Source: Chitinophaga barathri (GTDB lineage: Bacteria > Bacteroidota > Bacteroidia > Chitinophagales > Chitinophagaceae). From it: a stretch of DNA of 64,000 nucleotides. Of the stretch, positions 26,581 to 34,328 are shown one piece after another. Where the stretch lies: positions 744,001 through 808,000 of the forward strand of contig NZ_RMBX01000001.1 of assembly GCF_003807585.1 (NCBI RefSeq), given 5' to 3'. Every line of letters begins with the position of its first letter. The stretch's first letter is position 1. The notes beneath the pieces are model-generated. The model was given only the letters and a program-made list of their open reading frames with translations, searched no databases and was not told the DNA's origin. The position numbers and the translations under genes were made by a program.

Positions 26581-27342
26581 TCAGAACATCCTTTTGATCA
26601 GCCTGAGCTTGTGCGTCCTCACGCCCGTATCCGCATTCACGATCCCGAGATGATCGATAGGATCGATGCGTACCTTGCCGGAAGCGTGGATGATCTCCTG
26701 TTCGTTCAGCATCAGCCCTACATGGGTTATTTTCCCCGCTTCATTGTCAAAAAAAGCGAGGTCGCCGGGCTTTGCTTCCTGGATGAGGGATACCGTTTCA
26801 CCTTGTGTAGCCTGCTGATAAGCGTCCCTCAGGAGTGGAATACCGAGGATTTTATACACGGTTTGTGTAAACCCGGAACAATCGACGCCAAAAACCGTCT
26901 TTCCGCCCCATAAATAGGCTGTATTCAGGAAAGTATGGGCAATGGGGCGCCAGGCCAGATGAGGAGATTTAACGTCCTTAAACGGCTCAATTCCTGATTC
27001 GGCGGTCACTTTCACATTTCCCCAATCGGAACTGCCGAGTTTGAGTAAACTGCCGTACGGAATATACACCGGCTGGCCGTTCAGTCCCAGGCGGGCCGCC
27101 CATTGCGTGGCTACATGGGTATATGGCGCGTTGTATAATTCAGCTGTAATCGTTTCGAGGTGGGAATAAGTAATCCAGCCTTCATACCCGTCGTACTGCA
27201 AACGCACTTTAATCCACCCATCCGAATTAACTGATTCTGTTTCAACACATTCTCCAAAAATTGCCTGGGAGATCATTTCACTTTTGTGAGAAGGCTCGGC
27301 GCGCAGCGGCATCACCGGCACGATAGTAATGGCGAGTGGCAT
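26581..27342 (-). CDS. C40 family peptidase (NlpC/P60) with SH3-like domains
   Basis: A cell-wall gamma-D-glutamyl peptidase-like protein of 253 aa. Two SH3b-like stretches occupy residues ~1-65 and ~70-130; the NlpC/P60 domain has nucleophile Cys155 in VDCSGFTQ, the following DAYQQATQGE, His207 in ITHVGLM, and a late polar residue after IIHASGKVRIDP. No signal peptide is evident at this start, as is common for Bacteroidota YkfC-like dipeptide recyclers. It may therefore act on imported muropeptides. Confidence 0.82.
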   Translation of the reverse strand: MPLAITIVPVMPLRAEPSHKSEMISQAIFGECVETESVNSDGWIKVRLQYDGYEGWITYSHLETITAELYNAPYTHVATQWAARLGLNGQPVYIPYGSLLKLGSSDWGNVKVTAESGIEPFKDVKSPHLAWRPIAHTFLNTAYLWGGKTVFGVDCSGFTQTVYKILGIPLLRDAYQQATQGETVSLIQEAKPGDLAFFDNEAGKITHVGLMLNEQEIIHASGKVRIDPIDHLGIVNADTGVRTHKLRLIKRMF

Positions 27343-27412
27343 GTTAATTGTTTAAAATATGTGGGCTGGGTGAACTTTTAACCCGGTTTTGCGTAAATAT
27401 AGTAATAAGCAT

Positions 27413-27976
27413 ATGCACCTCCAGTTAAATAACCTAAACGACAAGGAATTGCTGCTCCGCATGCGGAAGCTACAGGACCGCGAAGCCGCCGGCGTTCTGC
27501 TGGACCGGTACAGCCATCTGCTGGTAGCGGTTTGTATGCCGAAGCTTTCTAAAGAGAAACCAGCTGAAACAGTATTTCCCGCAATAACCCGTCAATTGTT
27601 TACCCAACTCTCCTCTTCGTTTGGTAAGATAAACGAAACCGTATATGCAATAGTTCAAAGTTATTTCGTGAAGGGCAACAAACCAACTGCCCAATATATA
27701 CCTCCGCCATCACAAGCCATACAGCGACTGGAATTACAGGTAGAACAGGCCGGCAACAACCCGATCGCCAAAGCAACGCTTACCGCCCGCATAGAGCAGG
27801 CGCTGAGCCAGCTGAGCAAAGAAGAAGCAGAACTTTTAACAGGCTTTTATCTCGAACACCAGACGCTGCAGGATCTTGCACAACGCCGGCATATTACGGC
27901 GGACAAAGTAAGGAACTCCCTGAAAGGCATCAGGAAGAAAATAGCAACACAACTGAAGGACGTGGCTTATGAATAA
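27413..27976 (+). CDS. Degenerate ECF sigma-like protein
   Basis: 188 aa from ATG 27413. The first 45 residues (LNDKELLLRMRK, VLLDRYSHLLVAVCMPKL) parallel the ECF sigma factor at 29559 (LSDQELLQRYKT, ILFDRYAILLLGLCMKYL). The C-terminus keeps a region-4-like helix-turn-helix (LQDLAQRRHITADKVRNSLKGIRKK). Between them, the acidic region 2.2 and aromatic -10-recognition helices of normal ECF factors are not recognisable. It overlaps the anti-sigma-like gene by 8 bp. It may be an inactive decoy sigma or a protein-only regulator. Confidence 0.65.
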   Translation: MHLQLNNLNDKELLLRMRKLQDREAAGVLLDRYSHLLVAVCMPKLSKEKPAETVFPAITRQLFTQLSSSFGKINETVYAIVQSYFVKGNKPTAQYIPPPSQAIQRLELQVEQAGNNPIAKATLTARIEQALSQLSKEEAELLTGFYLEHQTLQDLAQRRHITADKVRNSLKGIRKKIATQLKDVAYE

Positions 27977-29120
27977 TCACTCTCCAAGGCAAGAAAGGGT
28001 CCTCAAGATCTTTACCCCTGTACGCTGCATCAACAGGGATCAACTGCTCCGGTATCACCGCGGCAACATGACACCCGTGGAAAAACACCTGGTGGAACAA
28101 CATATTGTTGACTGCGATCTCTGTCATGACGCACTCCACGCCATGAGCAATCATCACCTGCATGAACAATACAGTCACCTCACCCAGGAGCTCAGCCAGT
28201 TCATCCACCGCGAGTTCACCCCGCCGCCGCAACCCGCCAAAAAACAATTGCAACGGCAGGTGAAGCAGCATAAAACGACGGAAAGCCTGCTCTCCTATTT
28301 CTGGGCTATTATGTTCGTAGCCATCGGCGGCGGCAGCATTTTCCTATTGCAGCAGCACCTGAAGAACAGGCCCGCGCTCGCCACCCTGCCTTCCCGCACA
28401 ACGGACGCACTGATCATACCGGCAGCCGCAAAAGAGCCCACAGCCACCATAGACCCGAACTACCAGTCCGTATCCTCCGGCACCGGCAAACCATCGGTCA
28501 TTCATACCCAATACAACGCCAGCGCCCGGGACTCCATCAATAAAACAAACACCGCATCCGTTACCGCGGGCATCACGCCTCCGGCCGCACTGGCAAAAAA
28601 GGATACCACATCCCTTAAAAAGAAACCGCTGAAAGACAGCGCGGCCAAACTCCCCGCCACGGATACAAACACCCGCATGGCACTGAACGCACCGCCACCT
28701 AAAGACGATCCTAAAAAACAGGAACTGAAAGATCCGAAAGACCAGAAGTTTGAAGCGCAGGACGGTGAAAACGTACCGGCAAAAGAACCGGAAAAGACCA
28801 GCGGCGGCACAGCAAACAATACAAACACACCCACCAATAAATCCAAAACCGAAGAGCCCAAATCTCCCGCCTCGGGAGACGAATCCCTCTTCCGCGCCGC
28901 CATGCAATACCAACAGCAGGGCGATCTGAACGAGGCCGCCAACCAGTTCAAAAAACTCTCCGGCAACGATAAATATTCCGAAAGGGCCAAATATCAGTTG
29001 GCCATGATCTACAAAACCAAAGGCCAGAACGGCAAAGCCAGGAGGCTTTTTAAAGAGATCATCAAAATGGAAGGCAACATGAAATCCATGGCCCAAGCCG
29101 AACTCAACACCATCAACTGA
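27969..29120 (+). CDS. Zinc-finger anti-sigma-like membrane protein with C-terminal TPR
   Basis: 383 aa. The N-terminus carries the anti-sigma zinc-finger pattern (RDQLLRYHRGNMTPVEKHL then HIVDCDLCHDAL, HxxxCxxC). A single transmembrane helix lies at about residues 107-125 (FWAIMFVAIGGGSIFLL). A long, low-complexity Lys/Pro/Thr linker follows (about 140-300), then TPR-like helices (MQYQQQGDLNEAANQFKKL, ERAKYQLAMIYKTKGQ). This is a membrane anti-sigma with a periplasmic scaffold tail. It begins inside the end of the sigma-like gene. Its stop codon abuts hairpin element A. Confidence 0.72.
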   Translation: MNNHSPRQERVLKIFTPVRCINRDQLLRYHRGNMTPVEKHLVEQHIVDCDLCHDALHAMSNHHLHEQYSHLTQELSQFIHREFTPPPQPAKKQLQRQVKQHKTTESLLSYFWAIMFVAIGGGSIFLLQQHLKNRPALATLPSRTTDALIIPAAAKEPTATIDPNYQSVSSGTGKPSVIHTQYNASARDSINKTNTASVTAGITPPAALAKKDTTSLKKKPLKDSAAKLPATDTNTRMALNAPPPKDDPKKQELKDPKDQKFEAQDGENVPAKEPEKTSGGTANNTNTPTNKSKTEEPKSPASGDESLFRAAMQYQQQGDLNEAANQFKKLSGNDKYSERAKYQLAMIYKTKGQNGKARRLFKEIIKMEGNMKSMAQAELNTIN

Positions 29121-29215
29121 ATTTTTAACCCTGAATTTTTTTATAAAAAGAACTGGGCGGTTGTCTTTCAGGGCAGCGGGCACAGCTTTTTATAAAAAAA
29201 TTCAGGGTTAAAAAT
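29121..29215. repeat. Hairpin element A: 30-bp perfect inverted repeat with conserved core
   Basis: Arms 29121-29150 and 29186-29215 are perfectly complementary over 30 bp, AT-rich, around a GC-rich 35-base core that begins AACTGGGC and ends GCACAG. The element starts on the base after the stop codon of the anti-sigma-like gene. Its core is about 70 percent identical to the reverse complement of the core in element B, and the arms correspond with paired changes. It could also terminate transcription. Confidence 0.8.
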
Positions 29216-29338
29216 TTTCCCAAACAAACCTGGTATTTCACAGACTGGATACGGATTTGTTTCTTTATGCTGCTACCGGGACCGGATATATTATTTTGCG
29301 GATTGTGCAATTTGGAAGGGTATTTTTATCCTTTATCT

Positions 29339-29398
29339 TCTGTTCCATTCTCTACTCTATTCTCTACTCTATTCTCTACTCCATCCTCTACTCCATCC
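29339..29398. repeat. Tandem 12-bp repeat, 5 copies
   Basis: Units TCTGTTCCATTC, TCTACTCTATTC (twice) and TCTACTCCATCC (twice) follow without gaps. The array lies midway between hairpin elements A and B, upstream of the ECF sigma gene, and contains no credible coding sequence. Confidence 0.85.
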
Positions 29399-29462
29399 CT
29401 TACTACTCCCCGGCTCACATGTAAATTCACCCCAGCCAATCGCAGTCCTGGGGTACATGGGC

Positions 29463-29558
29463 AAATTTTACCTTCTTAATTTTTTAAAAATGACTGAGCA
29501 CCCAGCCATAAGGAACACTGCCCAGTTTCATTTTTAAAAAATTAAGAAGGTAAAATTT
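29463..29558. repeat. Hairpin element B: 31-bp perfect inverted repeat abutting the ECF sigma start codon
   Basis: Arms 29463-29493 and 29528-29558 pair perfectly over 31 bp around a 34-base core (CTGAGCACCCAG ... CCCAGTT). It is in inverted orientation relative to element A. Its last base is the one before the ATG at 29559, and the Shine-Dalgarno-like AGAAGG (29545-29550) lies in the 3' arm, so a folded transcript would hide the ribosome-binding site of the sigma gene. Confidence 0.8.
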
Positions 29559-30167
29559 ATGGAAAAAGGAGAAGAACACTATCTTACTGGGGTGAATCCC
29601 TCCGAACAACACCAGAACCTGAGTGATCAGGAATTGTTACAGCGGTATAAGACCGATGGGAATGGCGATTGGATAGGTATATTGTTTGACCGGTACGCCA
29701 TCCTGTTGCTCGGCCTTTGTATGAAATACCTGAAAAATGAAGAAGACGCGCGGGACAGTGTGCAGCAGATCTTCCTCAAAGTATTGTCAGATATCCATAA
29801 ACATGATGTGGTGTACTTCAAAGCCTGGATCTACCAGGTGGCGCGGAATCATTGCCTCATGCAGCTGCGGCATCATAAGGAACTGGAGCTGAAGGAGGAT
29901 TATATGCCCGGCACCGCCCAGCAGGAAGACGTTTCGACGGAGGTATACGTACAAAAGGATACGATGCTGGAAAACATGGAGCGGGCGTTGGGAGAACTGA
30001 ATAAAGAACAGTCGCTTTGTGTGCGCATGTTTTACCTGGATAAAAAATCCTACCAGGAAATAACGGAACAGACGGGATACAGCCTGCTACAGGTTAAAAG
30101 TTACATACAGAATGGAAAAAGGAACCTCAAAATATTATTGGAAAAGTACAGTAAAAATAAACGCTAA
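29559..30167 (+). CDS. ECF RNA polymerase sigma factor
   Basis: Sigma-70 family protein of 202 aa. Region 2 is recognisable (ILFDRYAILLLGLCMKYLKNEEDARDSVQQIFLKV, then VVYFKAWIYQVARNHCLMQLR) and region 4 has the helix-turn-helix KKSYQEITEQTGYSLLQVKSYIQNGKRN. It is followed 36 bases later by a small zinc-finger membrane anti-sigma gene, the usual arrangement. Its ribosome-binding site lies in the inverted repeat of element B. Confidence 0.9.
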   Translation: MEKGEEHYLTGVNPSEQHQNLSDQELLQRYKTDGNGDWIGILFDRYAILLLGLCMKYLKNEEDARDSVQQIFLKVLSDIHKHDVVYFKAWIYQVARNHCLMQLRHHKELELKEDYMPGTAQQEDVSTEVYVQKDTMLENMERALGELNKEQSLCVRMFYLDKKSYQEITEQTGYSLLQVKSYIQNGKRNLKILLEKYSKNKR

Positions 30168-30203
30168 CTTGCAGTTAAATGCAGTAGCGATCATCTGCTT
30201 GAT

Positions 30204-30557
30204 ATGAACGAACATTTTGCCGACATATTCACTAAGACAGCTTGTCCCAGCCAGGATCAGCTGCTGGCGTACGTAAAGGGGGAATTGAGCGCGGAGGAAC
30301 GTCACGAGGTGGAACTTCACCTGCAGGACTGCGATCTATGCAGTGAAGCAGTGGAAGGTTTGACGGCTATCTCTCAGAAAGACCAGATACCAGGCTGGCT
30401 GCGGCAGGCCAAATACAACGTGCTGCAAAAACTCCGCAAAAAAACACGCAGGAGGAGGAAATCCGAATCCTATCTCTACATTGCCATCGTAACCCTGGTA
30501 GTGATATTCCTGCTGCTCGCGTTTTACTGGATCTTCCACTTCGGTACCGCCAAATGA
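30204..30557 (+). CDS. Membrane anti-sigma factor with zinc finger
   Basis: 117 aa. The N-terminal domain has CPSQDQLLAYVKGELSAEERHEV and the zinc-binding HLQDCDLCSEAV (HxxxCxxC); a basic segment (KKTRRRRKSES) precedes one transmembrane helix near the C-terminus (YIAIVTLVVIFLLLAFYWIF). This is the cognate regulator of the preceding sigma factor and the compact counterpart of the 27969-29120 protein. The stop codon is immediately followed by the convergent guanine deaminase stop. Confidence 0.85.
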   Translation: MNEHFADIFTKTACPSQDQLLAYVKGELSAEERHEVELHLQDCDLCSEAVEGLTAISQKDQIPGWLRQAKYNVLQKLRKKTRRRRKSESYLYIAIVTLVVIFLLLAFYWIFHFGTAK

Positions 30558-31043
30558 TCAGTACAACTTCTTGTTCTCTTTCCGGTCCCATTCGCGGAAC
30601 ACTTCGCGGGCGGCTTCATGCGGGAAGGCGATAAAAGGTATTTTTTTTTGCCCGTGCGGCAATTCTATCTCCGTGTAAATAAAGGAATCATCGAAGTGGA
30701 TGGCCGCTGCTTCTTCTTTGGTATTGGCGAAGAACACCCTTTGCGGGCGGGCCCAGTAGATGGCGCCCAGGCACATGGGGCAGGGCTCGCAGGAGGTGTA
30801 TATTTCACAATCGTCGAGCTGGAAAGTGCCGAGGTTCCGGCAGGCGTTGCGGATGGCCACTACTTCCGCGTGCGCGGTGGGATCATTGTGGGTCAGCACC
30901 TGGTTCCAGCCTTCCCCCACTACCTCGTCCCCTTTCACGACAATGGAACCAAACGGCCCCCCATCCCCATTCCGCATACCCCGCTGCGACAATTCGATGG
31001 CCATCGCCATGAACTTCTTCTCTCTTTCTCCGATCTGGTACAT
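30558..31043 (-). CDS. Guanine deaminase-like nucleoside/base deaminase
   Basis: 161-aa cytidine-deaminase-fold enzyme. The zinc site is HAEVVAIRNAC (His and catalytic Glu) with PCPMCLGAIYWAR; the segments GGPFGSIVVK, HNDPTAHAE, FDDSFIYTEIELP and IPF closely follow the GuaD pattern, where guanine is converted to xanthine. tRNA adenosine deaminase is less likely given these segments. I start at ATG 31043; the frame is open further upstream but runs across promoter and hairpin sequence. Confidence 0.82.
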   Translation of the reverse strand: MYQIGEREKKFMAMAIELSQRGMRNGDGGPFGSIVVKGDEVVGEGWNQVLTHNDPTAHAEVVAIRNACRNLGTFQLDDCEIYTSCEPCPMCLGAIYWARPQRVFFANTKEEAAAIHFDDSFIYTEIELPHGQKKIPFIAFPHEAAREVFREWDRKENKKLY

Positions 31044-31072
31044 ATTACGTTCTGTTTTCCGGGTTAATACCC

Positions 31073-31080
31073 CAAAGGTA
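31073..31080 (-). promoter_or_regulatory. -7 box for the guanine deaminase gene
   Basis: On the minus strand this reads TACCTTTG, an exact TAnnTTTG, ending 29 bases before the ATG at 31043. It supports that start. No clear -33 TTG was found. Confidence 0.5.
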
Positions 31081-31106
31081 CGGAAAATCAAAGCGTTCCG
31101 TAACCG

Positions 31107-31143
31107 TACAGGGGAAGGCGCAGGTCTCTGCGCCCTTCCTGTA
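31107..31143. other. Strong bulged hairpin upstream of the guanine deaminase promoter
   Basis: About 15 base pairs close around loop GTCT (31124-31127), with bulges at 31111-31112 and 31135. It has no T-run in either direction and lies 27 bases upstream of the -7 box. Confidence 0.5.
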
Positions 31144-31184
31144 GGCCTTTTAACCCCCATCATCCTAACAACACATCTTGATAA

Positions 31185-31205
31185 ACGGCCGGCAAGGCCG
31201 GCCGT
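31185..31205. other. GC-rich 9-bp hairpin
   Basis: ACGGCCGGC (31185-31193) and GCCGGCCGT (31197-31205) pair perfectly around AAG. It has no T-run. It lies between the bulged hairpin and the palindrome in the same spacer. Confidence 0.55.
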
Positions 31206-31241
31206 AAAAGCTTTTGCCGAATGAATGCGGGCAGTAACGTA

Positions 31242-31255
31242 TGCGTACGTACGCA
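31242..31255. promoter_or_regulatory. 14-bp palindrome, possible operator
   Basis: TGCGTACGTACGCA is perfectly self-complementary. It lies in the spacer upstream of guanine deaminase and downstream of clpB. No regulator is encoded beside it. Confidence 0.35.
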
Positions 31256-31339
31256 CAATATAACCATGTATATTAGATTAAACAAATTATTAATTTGATC
31301 TATTTCATAATGCGTTAGGCCTGACGGCATTGAAGGAAA

Positions 31340-31372
31340 TAAAAAAACCCGGGCGAAGATTCACCCGGGTAT
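31340..31372 (-). terminator. Terminator of clpB
   Basis: ACCCGGG (31347-31353) pairs with CCCGGGT (31364-31370); on the minus strand the stem is followed by a T-run. It lies about 40 bases after the clpB stop. Confidence 0.8.
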
Positions 31373-31411
31373 TACCTGTAACTGTATATCGTCGTATTAG
31401 AATAGACTTGT

Positions 31412-34012
31412 TTAAGTATTCCTGATCACCACTACCCCGTCAAACACATCCACGAGCACCGGTTTGTTCTTATCGATATCCCCGGCGAGGATCTTCTTAC
31501 TGAGGAGATTGATGATCTCCTTCTGGATCAGGCGCTTCAGCGGCCTGGCACCGAACTGGGGATCATAACCCTGTTCCGCCAGGTAGTCAATAGCATAATC
31601 TGAGAATTCCAATATCATGCCATTTTTGCTGACCAGGTTACGCAGTTGTTGTAATTGTATGTTAATAATTCCACGTACTTCTGAGCGCAGCAGGGGCTGG
31701 AACATGATCACTTCATCCACACGGTTCAGGAACTCCGGCCTGATGGTCTGTTTCAGCAGGCCCATCACCTCTTCTTTCGTTGCGTCCACTATTTCGTCGC
31801 GGTTGCTTTCGTTGATCTTTTCGAAGTTTTCCTGGATGATGTGGCTACCCATGTTGCTCGTCATGATGATGATGGTGTTCTTAAAATTCACCACGCGGCC
31901 TTTGTTATCCGTCAGGCGGCCGTCATCCAGCACCTGCAGCAGGATGTTAAAAGTGTCCGGGTGAGCTTTTTCGATCTCGTCCAGCAACACCACGCTATAT
32001 GGTTTACGTCGAACGGCCTCTGTTAGTTGCCCGCCTTCATCATATCCCACATAACCCGGAGGGGCGCCCACCAGCCTGCTCACGGCATGTTTTTCCTGGT
32101 ATTCGCTCATGTCTATGCGCGTCATCATACTTTCATCGTCGAAAAGGAAGTCTGCCAGGGCTTTGGCCAGCTCCGTCTTACCCACGCCGGTGGTACCGAG
32201 GAAGATAAAGGAGCCGATGGGCCTCTTCGGGTCGTTCAGGCCTGCACGGCTCCTGCGGATGGCGTCCGCCACGGCCACGATCGCTTCGTCCTGCCCTACT
32301 ACCCTTTTATGCAGCTCATCTTCGAGGTTGAGGAGTTTATCTTTTTCACTTTGCAGCATACGGGTGACCGGGATGCCGGTGGCTTTGGCCACGTTTTCCG
32401 CAATGTCTTCCGCGTCTACTTCTTCCTTGAGCAGCCTTTTATGGCTGGAAGAAAGGGTGCTCAGCTCCTGTGTAAGATCGGCGGCCAGTTTTTCCTGGTC
32501 TTTGATCTTACCATAGCGGATCTCCGCTACCCTGCCGAAGTCGCCGTTCCTTTCCGCCTGTTCGGCTTCCAGCTTCAGGTCTTCGATGGCGGCTTTTGCG
32601 TTCTGTACTTTATCCACCAGTTCTTTTTCCTGCTGCCATTTGGACTTGAAGGTGTTGCGTTCTTCGCTCAGGCGGGCGATCTCGGCCGCCAGTTCGCTGA
32701 GTTTTTCTTTATCGTTCTCCCGTTTGATCGCTTCCCGCTCAATTTCCAGCTGGCGGATGCGGCGCTCCAGCTCATCCAGCTCTTCGGGCATGGAATTCAT
32801 TTCCAGGCGGAGCTTGGCCGCGCTTTCATCGATCAGGTCAATCGCCTTGTCCGGCAGGAAACGGTCCGTAATATAACGGTGAGAAAGCTCTACCGCCGCG
32901 ATGATCGCTTCGTCTTTGATCAGTACGTGGTGGTGATTTTCGTATCTTTCCTTGAGGCCGCGCAGGATGGAGATCGCGTCTTCCACGCTCGGCTCGTCAA
33001 TGATCACTTTCTGGAAGCGGCGTTCCAGCGCTTTATCTTTTTCAAAGTATTTCTGGTATTCGTTCAGCGTGGTGGCGCCGATGGCCCTCAGTTCACCGCG
33101 GGCAAGCGCGGGTTTGAGAATATTTGCGGCGTCCATCGCTCCTTCCATCGCGCCCGCACCGATCAGGGTGTGGATCTCGTCGATGAACAGGATGATGTCA
33201 CCATTGCTTTCGCTCACCTCTTTTACGACCGATTTCAGCCTTTCCTCGAACTCGCCGCGGTATTTGGCGCCTGCCATCAGCGCACCCATGTCGAGTGCGT
33301 AAATGATCTTGTTATGCAGGTTGTCCGGCACGTCGCTGTTGATGATGCGGTGGGCCAGTCCTTCCGCGATCGCGGTTTTACCAACGCCGGGCTCGCCTAC
33401 GAGTATCGGGTTGTTTTTGGAGCGGCGGGAAAGGATATGCAGGGTTCTGCGGATCTCTTCGTCACGGCCGATCACGGGGTCCAGCTTACCGGCGCGGGCC
33501 AGTTCGTTGAGGTTCTTCGCGTATTTTTCGAGGCTGTTATACTGAGCGTCCGCCGTCTGGGAATTCACGGTACCTCCTTTACGAAGCTCCGTGATGGCGG
33601 CTTTCAGGCCTTTTTCGGTAAGGCCTGCGTCTTTTAATAATTTGGCGGTATCGTCGCTGCCGCCGAGAAGGCCCAGCAGCAGGTGCTCTACGCTCACGAA
33701 TTCATCTTTGAATTCCTTGATGCTGGAGCCCGCGCGGAGAATAACGTTGTTCGCCTCCCTGCTCAGTACCTGCCCGCCTTCGCCATTCCCGATCACGGCA
33801 TATTTCTGTATCTGTTCGTTGAGTTTGCTCTCCAGGAACCCCGTATTCACGTCGTTCTTTTTGAGCAGGTATTCTATACTGTTATCGTCGTCTTCCAGCA
33901 GTGCTTTCAGGATGTGGCCGGTTTCAATCGCCGAATTACGGTGATTAAAAGCCAGCTGCTGTGCAGCCTGCAATGTCTCCTGGGACTTGATGGTAAAATT
34001 ATTCAGATTCAT
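31412..34012 (-). CDS. clpB: ATP-dependent chaperone ClpB
   Basis: AAA+ disaggregase of 866 aa that resolubilises protein aggregates with DnaK. The N-domain is [21 protein letters not shown] and its repeat. NBD1 has Walker [16 protein letters not shown] and the [13 protein letters not shown]alker B region. The coiled-coil middle domain (about 405-520) is Glu/Lys/Arg-rich, and NBD2 has [15 protein letters not shown]. The middle domain identifies ClpB rather than ClpA/ClpC. I start at ATG 34012, where the family N-terminus begins; the open frame upstream to 34138 has no family match. Confidence 0.95.
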   Translation of the reverse strand: MNLNNFTIKSQETLQAAQQLAFNHRNSAIETGHILKALLEDDDNSIEYLLKKNDVNTGFLESKLNEQIQKYAVIGNGEGGQVLSREANNVILRAGSSIKEFKDEFVSVEHLLLGLLGGSDDTAKLLKDAGLTEKGLKAAITELRKGGTVNSQTADAQYNSLEKYAKNLNELARAGKLDPVIGRDEEIRRTLHILSRRSKNNPILVGEPGVGKTAIAEGLAHRIINSDVPDNLHNKIIYALDMGALMAGAKYRGEFEERLKSVVKEVSESNGDIILFIDEIHTLIGAGAMEGAMDAANILKPALARGELRAIGATTLNEYQKYFEKDKALERRFQKVIIDEPSVEDAISILRGLKERYENHHHVLIKDEAIIAAVELSHRYITDRFLPDKAIDLIDESAAKLRLEMNSMPEELDELERRIRQLEIEREAIKRENDKEKLSELAAEIARLSEERNTFKSKWQQEKELVDKVQNAKAAIEDLKLEAEQAERNGDFGRVAEIRYGKIKDQEKLAADLTQELSTLSSSHKRLLKEEVDAEDIAENVAKATGIPVTRMLQSEKDKLLNLEDELHKRVVGQDEAIVAVADAIRRSRAGLNDPKRPIGSFIFLGTTGVGKTELAKALADFLFDDESMMTRIDMSEYQEKHAVSRLVGAPPGYVGYDEGGQLTEAVRRKPYSVVLLDEIEKAHPDTFNILLQVLDDGRLTDNKGRVVNFKNTIIIMTSNMGSHIIQENFEKINESNRDEIVDATKEEVMGLLKQTIRPEFLNRVDEVIMFQPLLRSEVRGIINIQLQQLRNLVSKNGMILEFSDYAIDYLAEQGYDPQFGARPLKRLIQKEIINLLSKKILAGDIDKNKPVLVDVFDGVVVIRNT

Positions 34013-34328
34013 ATTGTTTCTCTTTTGTCGCTCCTTAAGGTTAACGGTTAGTTTTTTGATTTGTTTACAGTTGATCAAATGTCGATCCAAGGTGTTTTTC
34101 CCGGTTATTTTGACAGGATCGCAGTCGTTTAACTGCATTAATTTCAGTTTATATACGAAATGACTGTTATTTTGTCTATTCCCTTCATTATTAACCCCTT
34201 ACAGTCAAGCGGATATTAAATCGTCCAACCCATTGAACTGTATGGATTTTAGCCTGTTATACTTCAGTTACACGCAGACCCTGAACACTGTGAGCACTCC
34301 TATTCATTAACCACCAAAACCTCTTTTT
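34013..34328. other. Divergent intergenic region between clpB and the OmpA-family gene
   Basis: About 316 AT-rich bases that must contain both promoters. I find no exact TAnnTTTG element on either strand and no CIRCE-like inverted repeat; only a near-match TATTTTG is present on the plus strand around 34170. No gene is supported. Confidence 0.45.

Larger units (their letters stand above)
31044..31411. other. Intergenic region between guanine deaminase and clpB
   Basis: About 368 bases without a supported gene. It holds a -7 box for the deaminase, two strong hairpins, a 14-bp palindrome and the clpB terminator, each listed separately. Confidence 0.5.

Noticed and set aside
29121..29558. Hairpin elements A and B as ends of one insertion sequence
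   Set aside because: The 247 bases between them code for no transposase, no target-site duplication is visible, and each element is itself a complete hairpin.
32027..33637. Long plus-strand open frame of 536 codons antisense to clpB
   Set aside because: It is a mirror of the GC-rich clpB coding sequence; the minus-strand product is unmistakable ClpB and the antisense translation has no domain or ribosome-binding context.
34013..34138. 42-residue N-terminal extension of ClpB
   Set aside because: The family N-terminus starts at 34012; upstream codons are not conserved ClpB sequence.
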